The position numbers and the translations under genes were made by a program. From NCBI GenBank assembly GCA_006503535.1, contig QYRS01000007.1, positions 1,860,001-1,924,000 on the forward strand: a stretch of DNA of 64,000 bases. The letters run 5' to 3'. This document shows positions 48,901 to 59,328 of this stretch, in pieces. The DNA comes from Arthrinium phaeospermum (lineage: Eukaryota > Ascomycota > Sordariomycetes > Amphisphaeriales > Apiosporaceae). Within the stretch, counting starts at the first letter, position 1. Each line of letters starts with the position of its first letter. The notes beneath the pieces are model-generated. The model saw nothing but the letters and a program-made list of their open reading frames with translations, ran no database searches and was not told the origin of the DNA.

Positions 48901-51900
48901 CCAAGAGCGAGTGCCAAGGACTGCGAGGTGGCATGCTGCTATAGCTAACTGGCGGCGCAGCCAGTGGCATTTTCCAGTACTGATGCATCATGGCGTCTAC
49001 TCTATTGATGCTGTGCACTGCTGGTGGCCATCAACTGAAGCTGTCAAAACCCACCCATCCTCTCGTAGGTCAGACAAACGGACGCATCGGCTACGAACAA
49101 GCTGGAAATGTCATGATCTATCAACTGCAGAAGCTGTACGAGGCACAGCAAACATGTGGTAACACCTTCCTTGTCGCAATTAGCGGACAAACAACCCTGT
49201 TGGCCTTGACAACCTTCCAGTACATCCTGGCCTCCTATCACTGCTACGACAAGCTTCACGATCGCCATATTACTAGGAGTGTCCCAGGTACGTCCAAGCT
49301 TCAGAGAATTAGTACTAAGCGCGCTGGTCGCGGGGAAGGAAGAAAAGAGTTAGAAGGTTCGACAGTGCCGAACGATATGGGGTCGATTACATGTTAGTAT
49401 AGTGCTTCTTCGTGGACGGGGGTCTATCAGCAAGGCTCTCGCGATTAGTTATCCAGGACGCAGCCACTGTCTGCGTCCAACTCGCTCGCGGTGCCCGGCT
49501 TGTCTCTTATGTCTCTTGCCGCCGTCCCTGTCTCGTATTCCGTCGAGGGCTTCTCCTTCCGGCCGGAAGTAGCTTGGAAAGCAGTGCCTGTCTTCTCTGG
49601 TCGTCTGGCCAGACCGGTGTTGGAAGGACTTGGTGTGCATAGATGCGGCGGGTTCCAAGTAGGTCGCCTCTTCTCAGCGCCTTTTGATTTATTTAGAGTT
49701 CTCTGGATAGCGAGACAGCAAACTCATCTAGCCTATCGATTTTGTTGATGCATGTAAACGTAGTCGATCCGGATCGGAAGGGCTAGATATGTACAAGCAA
49801 GCTGTTTCATCTATCAGCAAAGTGACTGGATACACACCGGTTCCAGCCTGATAAACAGACGAAGGGCCGATAACCACGGTTCTCTCGGTGCCCTGCGTCC
49901 TCGTCGAATGGTCCACCGTGGAAGTGGAGGTGAACTTCGATGATCTAACAGCCACCCGAAATAGACTTGTTACCTAAGCTAACAACACAACATTGTCTAC
50001 TTACAGGCACACAATCATCAGCCTCTATTATGTATGCCCATATGCAGCTTGCAAGCCGAAACCATCCACCTTTCCCCTCAATGAGACCCTGTAGCCGGTA
50101 TGCAACTGATCAATAGGGTAAAGACCCGATTTCTCACATCAGATATGCAATCCTCAAACGCCAAACCATATATAAGCTACCTTACAGGCATCTCATTGGT
50201 TCAGGCCCGACGTCTGGTAACATATCACTTTGAAAAAAATTCTAAAGCCACCGTCCCCATTTTCCTACATTTCCTCCAATGTTCCTCCGTCTACCTAGCT
50301 CGCCCAGCTATCGGATATGCCGTGCCATTACGTTTCCTTAAAGGGGGTGGGAAAAAACAAGAACCAGGAAGACGGATCGTGGCATGGCGCCAAACTTCCT
50401 GCACTATCTGCTTAGCCCGGCAGAGCCGGCCTATGTGACCCAGTACAGTAACAAGCAGCACCGTGGCCCGCGACCGGTAGCTTGATACTAGCCCAAGTGC
50501 AAACGGTCGCTCGCGCTACTGCAAAGAGATGTTTTACCAATATACACTACTAGAATTTCCAGCGCTACAGGGCCGAGGACGTGGCTCGAAACGGCATTGC
50601 CTAGCCTAGCTCCGCTCAGTGGCACTAGAAGCTTCGCTTGGGTCTAGTCCGACTTTTGGAGGAGGAAAGACGAACTTGCTGGGATCTGCAGCTCGTTGTG
50701 GTTCTGGGTGAGTTGTGGGAGAACGAACTCCCTTTGTCCGACCAAGCCTGTCGGCAACCTGCCAGCCACAACTATGTAGACGATGCCCTGCGATGAAGTC
50801 AATCTGATTACCCTTGGTCAACAATATGGCCTAGCGCTCGATTAGAATGGAGGGATACACAACATAGCATGGCCGCCGGGGGACCGAATGCACCTGATCT
50901 TGGAGCGGAGTTTTGCACCTTCGGCCGCATGAAGAGGAAACAGATCCCCGTTATTGAACGAACAGGGGTTTCGAGGCAGTTCATTGGCTGCTTAATTCGA
51001 AACCCCTGGCGAGCTTCCAGCGTCGTTTTTTTGCAACGAGCAGTAACGAAAACACACCATTGACCATCCTGTCAATACCATGTGGATCATGACGTGACAA
51101 ATTCTTTACCCTCTGTGTATCGAGGGGCTGAAGACAACAATGGTCCTGGGCATCTCTCCAGAAAGTCTTGCAGGATCCCAGACTTCGACCCTTTTCACGG
51201 CCTAGGTTTTCTTTCTGCACGTTTACTCAAACACGCGAATGGCCAAAAAGTCATGGACCGGATAGTTGGGGCTTGTAGATCTGGCATGCCAAGGCTCCCG
51301 TTGCTTTGTTTAGTGAGTCCTGTCAAACGATCTGGTTACCATTTGCATCCAATGGTGCAGTGTGGAGCGAGAGATGGACGTTACATAGACAGGCATGCTG
51401 GGTACATGACAGATGGCAGACAAAACTGCTTTTTTTTCTTTTCATACCGGAGACTGTTGTCGCATCCATTTCGCGCCAAAAGCTGACAGGAATTCATTCG
51501 GGCCATGGGCAATTTGCGACACGCGAGGGGACGAGGGCTGAGGTTGCGTGCCCGCCAGCGATTGGCTGGCGACGGATGTCGTCACCCCGTGCTACCAGCA
51601 AATCAGCGTACGTGCCGGGAGACGCGCCCGCCGTTAGAGCGGTGGTGGTGGTTTGGTTTTACGTGCCGCGTTCTGGCCGCCCCTTGGGGCCGCGGGTTGT
51701 GTTGAAATTACTCCAAATAGAAAAATAACATTAACCACACCAAAACCGCGTCTAGCTCGCGTCATGAGGCGTTGCCAATCCCAGCGGAGCGGCACGGGAG
51801 GGGAGTTGCGTTTGGCCCAGAGCCACCGAACAAAGGAACGCTCTGGTCACACCATCACCTTATTTCCATTGAGACCAAGCCGATCCCAGCCCAGGTCAGC

Positions 51901-52873
51901 GTCAGCGAGTGCGTTCTAGTGCGATGGCGCACCTACTTGGTGAGTTGGCAAGCGATGCCACATAATGGATGTCATTAAGATCGGCTAAATGTCTATGATG
52001 GGTATCCCCGGAAGAACAGAGAAGTATTATTTGTATCACCTACCAAGCCTGCCTCCTGCCTGCCTACATGTAGGTATCGCCATCAAAGGCACACTATCAA
52101 GCCTCTTAAGAGTGTCACGCGCTGAATACGAGAAATACCGTCCTCTTATCCCAGTCAACACTGTGTGTCCCTGCGCGGGCTATGTACAGTAACCAAGGGC
52201 AATTAATAAGCTTCTCCCCAGAACTGGCCTCCTCCCGTTATCCCTGACTGCCATGCCCCAAAGCCAATCCGGCCATAAACAAAATCACACCCACACAACA
52301 TTGACCATTCTCTGATCTGTATTCCTTGACCGTCAAAAGCCGGCTGCTGGCTGGCCGGACTACCATGTACCTTAATTGACTTTAAGATACCTGCCCCTAT
52401 TGCACAACATTACATCCAGCAGTTTTAACTTCAAATGCTGGCTACATGCATACAGCTTAGTAGAGATATACACCCGATATGGCACTGCACACAGTGCTCA
52501 AATATCGATTGATGCGGGATGCTCACTGTGCTTTGCACTGTAACGTGACCCCACCAAACGACATCTTATGAATCTGTACTAGGAGATGCAAAATTGGCAG
52601 GAGCCAAATGCGCATACGTGGTGCAACTGAAGACATCGCCAGCGCACACTAAGCAATAGTTTTTCTGTAGACCCGGAAACAGAAGTAGAGAGAAGCAATC
52701 TTGCAGAGGCGTTTGAAAGTCTCGGTCTATTGCCTGCCTAGGTCAGGTTTTGCCACATACTTCTTCTTTTTCCCCCGCTGTCCTAGCAACTGCTTCTTGC
52801 ACGAAGCACAAGTACCACCCCTGCTTAGCAACAAGTCGATATTCCGGGTGTCCCGTTTTATCGTCTTTCCAAG
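45932..52873. other. 6.9-kb gene-poor interval
   Basis: This is the longest stretch without a recognisable gene. Many open frames of 60-170 codons occur on both strands, but none shows a known motif, codon bias or plausible splicing. A TTA/TTG trinucleotide run lies at 46882-46906. GC content is ordinary, so it is not an obviously RIP-mutated block. Unrecognised noncoding RNAs or small genes cannot be excluded. Confidence 0.4.
46882..46906. repeat. TTA/TTG trinucleotide repeat
   Basis: Three TTA-type units are followed by about five TTG units in the gene-poor interval. It is a simple microsatellite with no coding context. Confidence 0.75.
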
Positions 52874-55228
52874 ATGGATGCCGAAATTAGAGCTGTGCTT
52901 CCGGATCTGGACCCGATCCTGTCGGAGTATTCGGTGGGCTATCTGCGACATGCGTCCACTACATGGACCGATGATGAGGAGGCGACCGGACTGTCGCCCT
53001 TGGCAGATGCCGCCATCGCCATCACGGAGCTTCTGATCTCTGCTGCCGGAAACGCTACTGGGCCCGAGCAGGAGAAATCCGCACTCTGGTTGCCAAGTGG
53101 GTTGAGAAGTACGAGGCTGCCAACAGCGAGAATGGGGGGCGCAAGGGGCCGTCGGCCATCAAGCGTCTGGACCAGGCCATTTCGGTCGGCACCCAGCGGA
53201 ACATGTCTTCCACGCTCGCTGTGGCGACGGGCAGCATCGATCTTGAGTCGGCCAACCCGCCCGCAAGGTCGAGTCCAAGGTCGACCGCAAGAAGCTCGAA
53301 AAGGCAGAACGCAAGATTGCGGCCAAGCAGAACAAAAAGGAGTTCAAGACGGTTCAGTACGAAGCTTCCAAGCTCCTCAACCAGGTCGACGATGCGCAGT
53401 CGTACGAAGAGTTCTACATGGCTGTCAATCCTCTGCAGCTCGGCAGTAGCGGCAACAAGTCCAAGGATATCAAGATCGAGAACATCGATGTTTCCATTGG
53501 CGGCCAGAGAATCTTGACCGATACCAATCTTACTTTGGCCTATGGCCATCGCTATGGTGGTCGGTAACAACGGTGTGGGTAAATCCACACTTCTGCGCGC
53601 CCTTTCGCGGAGAGAGGTGCCCATTCCTACTCATATCTCGATTCTTCACGTCGAGCAAGAGGTAAGTCTAAGCGATCCTGATCCTACCACGAGATAATGA
53701 CCACTGACGCAAATATGCAGCTTATGGGTGACGACACTCCAGCCATCCAGGCTGTTTGGATGCCGATGTCTGGCGAAAGGTCCTGCTCAAGGAGCAAGGG
53801 GTAAGTCAACTTCTTGGTGTAGTGTTGACAAGTTGGGCTATGGCTAACTCGGTCTCAGGATCTTACTACTAAATTGGCCGACATCGAGAAGCAAAGGGCG
53901 CCGATGGCAGATACGTCTGCCGATGCTGCCAGGCTTGACCGAGAACGCGAGGCCCTCGACACCAAGCTTGGTGACGTTCAAGGCAAATTGGCCGAGATGG
54001 AATCTGACAAGGCCGAGTCTCGAGCAGCCAGTATCCTGGCTGGTCTCGGTTTCTCGGCCGAGCGCCAACTTTTTGCCACCAACCTTCTCTGGTGGTTGGC
54101 GTATGCGTCTTGCTCTTGCTCGAGCTCTGTTCTGTGAACCTGACCTGCTGCTTCTTGACGAACCGTCTAACATGTTGGATGTCCCCTCCATCACTTTCCT
54201 TTCAAACTACCTTCAGACATACCCCAGCACTGTGCTCGTGGTGAGTCACGACAGAGCTTTCCTCAACGAAGTCGCGACCGACATCATGCACCAGCACTCA
54301 GAAGACTAGACTACTACCGAAGTGCCAATTCGAGTTTTCTATCCACCAAAGAAGAGCGAAAGAAGGTCCCGAGAGTACGAGAACAACGTGGCGGCGCGAG
54401 CGCATTTGCAAGACTTCATCAACAAGTTCCGATACAATGCTGCCAAGGCCGCCGAAGCTCAGTCCCGTATCAAGAAATTGGAACGTATGCCCGTCCTGGA
54501 GGCCCCCGAGGCCGAGTACAGCGTCAAGTTCAAGTTCCCCGACGTCGAGAAACTCTCGCCTCCCATTATTCAAATGTCGGGCGTCACTTTCGGGTACTCG
54601 CCGGAGAAAACATTGCTCAAGGACGTCGATCTCGATGTTCAGCTCGATTCTCGTATCGGTATCGTTGGTCCCAACGGTGCTGGTAAGACTACGATCTTGA
54701 AGCTCCTTATCGGCAAGCTGTCAGCCACGACGGGTCTGATTTCGCAGAAACTCACGCCTTCGTGTTGGCTTCTTTGCCCAGCACCACGTCGACGCTCTCG
54801 ACCTCACCATGCGGTCAGTTTTATGGCGAAGACGTACCCAGGGCGTACCGACGAAGAGTACCGTCGCCAGTTGGGCGCCTTCGGTATCACGGGTACGACG
54901 GGTCTGCAGAAGATGGAGGTGCTGTCCGGAGGTCAAAAGTCGCGTGTCGCCTTCGCATGCTTGGCCCTGACCAACCCGCACATTCTCGTTCTCGACGAAC
55001 CGTCCAACCATCTCGATATCGAGGCCATGGATGCGCTGTCCGAGGCGCTGCGGGAGTTTCCAGGGAGTCCTCATGGTTTCTCACGATGTCACTATGTTGC
55101 AGACGGTGTGCAAGAGCTTGTGGGTTTGCGAGAACGGAACCGTCTGGAAGTTCCCTGGCGACGTCCAGGCGTACAAGAAGAGAATTACGGCCCAGGCCGA
55201 CTCGTCTGGTGTCGTCAAGGCTCATTAA
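52874..55228 (+). CDS. gcn20: ABCF ATPase, GCN20-like, with about twelve frame breaks
   Basis: This is a soluble twin-ATPase protein. Yeast Gcn20 works with Gcn1 on ribosomes to activate the kinase Gcn2 during amino-acid starvation. The N-terminal domain ([24 protein letters not shown]) distinguishes GCN20 from ARB1. Then come Walker [11 protein letters not shown], signature [15 protein letters not shown], Walker [13 protein letters not shown], a linker rich in Glu/Lys, second Walker [10 protein letters not shown], signature [12 protein letters not shown] and Walker [13 protein letters not shown]. Introns at 53662-53720 and 53801-53858 have normal splice sites. As written it cannot be translated. 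Frames change near 53076, 53258, 53558, 53756, 54079, 54302, 54329, 54342, 54369, 54749, 54810 and 55058, about eight of them losses. Between breaks the protein is well conserved. I read most breaks as local sequence errors, with a pseudogene as the alternative. Confidence 0.85.
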
Positions 55229-57477
55229 GTGCATATCGTAAAATGATAGTAGTAAACGAGAAATGAACGGACATGATCGATCACCTTGGATTATATCGAA
55301 TACGAATCATGATTGTGAAACTCGGTGCCTTGTGACTGGAGACAAAAATACGATGTGTCTACATGCCTGTCTATGCCGTCTTCATGGGTGCTTACAATAG
55401 TACAGAACCTGGCCATCGTAGAAAAACGCCGCAGTACTCAAAGCCGCGCATGTTCTGTACGTTTCACGGCAAGACCGGGGAGGTCAGGAAGTCATCGACA
55501 CTATCGAATCTCGGGTGGCTATCAGTAGCCCGAATGGGGTGTCCCGAAGCAACATGCAATGTGAGGGTGTCAGTTTGAGTACATTAATATGGCACTCTCG
55601 TGTCTTGGTTGACTTCGCAGGAGCAAATGAAATTTCGTATTCCTGGCCGTTATACTTCAGAGATTATGCTATTGTTTGTTGATTGATATCTAGACATGTG
55701 CGTATATATAACTTGAATTCATCTAAGATCTTCTCTTCTCACTCCCGACAGTCTCTCCTCCTACTCAGGCTTGACATCATGTCCTTCCGAAAGCTTATCG
55801 TGCCCTTTTCAACAGAGCTACCACCCCATATCATTCATGGATGTTTACTTCTATCAACTCCAATGGTGCTCCTGCTCTATATGAAAGCCTAGCAGGCCGC
55901 ACCGCAAGTCTGATGGCAAGTTTGTCAGTGGACCTCCCAATCTTCCTCTGGGGAGCTGTCCTAACTTGAGACACCGAGCAGATTGTTGAGAAGAATGGAT
56001 TCGTGTTTCGTTTGGCTATGCTTCTCTTCTACTATCTCCGTATGCAGATTCGTTGTAAACACTTGCTACGTCTTTGGCTCTAGTAGTGAGTTAATCATCA
56101 CCTTATGAGATGCCCGTATGGTTTGTGTCAAGGCGAGGGGCGAGTGATGGATGAAAGCCTAGACTTGCCACGAAACGAGCCGTTGTTGTCATCCCATATC
56201 TACTTAGCTATATATTCTTGACACCAAAAAGACCAGCGTATTTCCTCATCCAACGCCGATCACAAAGGCTCTTCCCATGTCGAGGTAGAGCACAAGTCGC
56301 GCTTGATACGATGTGACACTAACACCACCGCCTGTTTCTCCAGACTAACAAGCCCTCCGACTTATAGCCCATCATCCATGGAACCGAGTATCTGGTCAGA
56401 CACACACAAATACACCCGAGCCTGGATCACGTTGAAGTAGCTGCATCGTCCGGGAAAGGAGCTCCATCCCGCCAACACAGATACCCCCTTCCCTTCCATC
56501 CACCTACTGATTCCCTTTGCCCCTATCGACCGTTGACCCGCCAGCCCGTTCTGCGAGCAACACTCCTGTGCACCAGGTCCACCACTCTTGAAATCTCCCG
56601 ACAATTGTCAAGGCGTTCCCAAAGTGAACAGAAGGCAGCACACTCATGGGGTGCCACTAGTACGTGCGCATTTGTACTGGCAAAGCCTGTAGGGCATGAT
56701 GCAGTGGGAACACCACGTATGAAGGCAGTAATATAGCAAGGAGTGGCTTGTACGTGGAATGAAGCTGTAATTCCAAGGAAGCTTACATATGTCTGCCTTT
56801 CTCAAGCTCTGTCAAATGGGTCTGTTCGCCAAAGTTGGTGTAATTCAAGTATGTGACGGGCAGAGAGAAGTCAGAATTGAAGTAAAGGCAAAGAAAGGGG
56901 TGCCAATGGGCAGGGGGCTGGAAATACGGTTTGAGCTGATTTGCTTGGTAGTGATAACGCCATCAGAAACACCAAATCCAAGCAAGGTGACAACAACGTA
57001 TTCACGCAAACGAGTGCTACGATGTACAAGGCGGGCCCGTTCATTTGTTGTTCAACACGATCTGGACAAAATAGATATGCGCTCATACGCACTAGTCACA
57101 GCGAAGGACAGCAATGTTTGCCAAAGAACAACGAAGAAGTCAGATTGAAGCCGCTGGGGCCAACACTAATGAAACTAGAAGCACATCGTCAAGCACTCAA
57201 GTGCGACGGAATAACAACCATAACCCTGCAAAGACCACCACACACCCTTATTTTAGTTCCCGGGACTGAGCCGGGGAAAAGGAGAATAAACCACATAAGA
57301 ACTACATGGAGATGAAAGATGGAAACACCAAGAAATCCGCGGCAAGCAGTGCTGGGGTCCGAAATAATCGAGGACACTGCACTACTGCCTCCATATTATG
57401 AGGGGACTAGGCCCAGCGGCCTGTCCCTCCAGTCCATCCGAAGAAGGAGCACATCCATATGCCTAATGACCAATGCT
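55229..57477. other. Spacer between GCN20-like and CPC-1 genes
   Basis: These are the 3' flanks of two convergent genes, 2.2 kb. I see no coding signal, tRNA or repeat. Confidence 0.45.
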
Positions 57478-58683
57478 TCATGAGCTACCGGATCGGCTCA
57501 TGGCAATACGCTTCCAATGATCACGCTCTTGCTCTAGCTTGGCAATCTTCTCCCCAATTCATCAAAACGCTGGGCCTTGCGCTCTCGAGACTTGCGGGCA
57601 GCAAGAGTGTTGCGTGCTCGCTTCATTGCCGTTGTGTCCGAAGGATCATCAACAATGATCGGGGGCAGAGGCTTGTCGCGCCGGCGAGAGTTGACACCAG
57701 AGACCGAAGAATGACGTCCATGACTAGGAGGCGAGTTCCCAGACTTGCGACGAGGTTGCGGAGCGGGCTCAACAACCTCCAGATCTTCCGACTTGTCGAT
57801 AGGTGATTCGTCAAGGGCAGGAGTAGGGAATGTATCCGTCACGGTAGTCTCCTGAGGGAAGAGTGGGAACCAGGGGTCGCTGGCGCCGTTGTCAAAGTCG
57901 TCTGCCAAAATTGGGGCTGACGTCATAGCTATCCATGAAGTCGGGAGACTCGTTGGAGAAGAAGAAGGCGAAGTCAGGTTGGTGAAAGCCGTCGAGTTCG
58001 GTGCCGAGATGAGCAAGTCGTGGGGAGAGACGGTGCCAATATTAGTCGTCGAACTCGAGGCGGAGCTAACACCAAAATCGTACGCAGCGGCAGCAGGGGA
58101 AGAGTAAGCCGGGGTAGCCACTCCGCCCTCGCCCCAAGTGATATCTCCAAGCGCGTCTGCATTGTGTAAGCGAGTGACCCTTCTTGCGGAAGAAGAGAGG
58201 TGTTTACCTTGCAGATCCATTTGTTCGAAGTCTGGCTACCGATGTTTTGTGAGAACAGTGGACAGGGGGCGCGCTTGGCGGTGCTGCTGTTTCTGATTCA
58301 CTGCGATAGTCGAAGATGGAGCTGATAGAGAGGCGTAAAACTGCTGGTTTTGGTTCTGAGCAGCGGGAGAGTTGAGCCGATTGGAGAATGCCAAAGGAGA
58401 GTCTGATGCCCTGTCGCTTGGATAATCTGGGCCACTCGTTGGTTCTGCAGCGAAGAGTAGTCGTTGCTGTTGTTGACTTGGTTTGATGACGAGTGACGTC
58501 GATTGTTGTTTAGAGATCCAAAGTTTGTAGTCGCTGCTGTTGCAGGCGAGGAAACCGTGCGATTAGCGCTCGTTCTGGGCGAGGGTTGGTCGAACAAGAC
58601 AAAGTCCCTGTTGATGTTGCGGCGGATATGGCTGCTGATGCGCGGATGGTGCCGGCAGGCTGGGTGAACTGGAGGGAAGCCAT
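57478..58683 (-). CDS. cpc-1: bZIP activator CPC-1/GCN4, several frame breaks
   Basis: This is the general amino-acid control transcription factor, which binds TGASTCA elements. The protein starts MASLQFTQPAGTI and has Asn/Gln/Ser-rich segments. An acidic activation region includes ESPDFMDSYDVSPNF and DDFDNGASDPWFPLFPQE. It ends in the bZIP basic region KRARNTLAARKSRERKAQRFDEL and a short leucine zipper (KIAKLEQERDHWKRIAMSRSG). An intron at 58207-58157 joins MDLQ to DALGDITW. A second, in-frame intron of 66 nt ending at a TAG before PDFEQMDLQ is likely, because a stop is otherwise in frame. Frames break at 58606-58608 and 58409-58411 (one G each too few), around 57960 and 57905 (a compensating pair), and at 57552-57555 (in the zipper). 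With single bases added the total is divisible by three: 385 codons, or 363 with the second intron. Confidence 0.85.
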
Positions 58684-58913
58684 GGTGACTGGTTGGAATC
58701 CGTGGTGAAGACTGTTAAGTCCTGAGGGGAAATGGTTGCGGTGTTGAGAAACTGTTGCGGGAGCTGGGGATAGCCTCGTGGAAGTTCAGATCGACCTGGG
58801 AAGGAGGAACTGAAGGGAAGGGTTGAGTGGAGTTAATGGGTTGTTCTTGTGAAGACTGAATTTGACGTTGGCTACTGGGCACTGGGTAAGCTTGGAACGG
58901 GGGGTTCGTTGAT

Positions 58914-58922
58914 TTAACGCAT
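58914..58922 (-). promoter_or_regulatory. Minimal uORF (Met-Arg-stop) in CPC-1 leader
   Basis: ATG CGT TAA lies about 230 nt before the CPC-1 start. It is the nearest upstream ATG. It is also the 3' end of a longer open frame beginning at 59288, so its effective size depends on the transcription start. In yeast GCN4 and Neurospora cpc-1, uORFs control translation in response to amino-acid starvation; a similar role here is inference. Confidence 0.45.
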
Positions 58923-59319
58923 CTTGAAGGATACCTGATGTGCTGTCTGTGTTGTGTAATGTGTGCCTGGTTTTTGGGGGATGGGAGAAAAAAAGAAGAG
59001 GAAAAGGGAAAAAAAGTTGGCGCAGGTCAGGATGCGCTGAGGTTTTTGAATGAGTGGGGGGAAAGGCTGTGTGGTGGGATGGGCAAAGTGGTAGGCGAGA
59101 CTGGCTCGCGCCCGCCAAACCACACACACTTTTTTTCCAGCGCAGCAATTGCGACCTAGGTTTTTAGGGTGTAGGTCCAGGTCCAGCCGCCTAATTGGTC
59201 GCAGTTGCCTCCCCCCAAAACCAATAACTGCCTCCCAATCACTCAATCCACTGTCCGCGACTGCGACGGAATCACAGCACAATCCCATTTGTGCTTGTTT
59301 GGGACCGACCAAGACCGCT

Positions 59320-59328
59320 ATGAGTCAT
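59320..59328. promoter_or_regulatory. CPC-1/GCN4 site ATGAGTCAT upstream of CPC-1
   Basis: This nine-base sequence is the optimal GCN4-type half-site pair TGAGTCA with matching flanks, symmetric apart from its central base. It lies about 640 bp before the CPC-1 ATG. Neurospora cpc-1 is known to be controlled by its own product, so an autoregulatory site is plausible. Confidence 0.5.
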
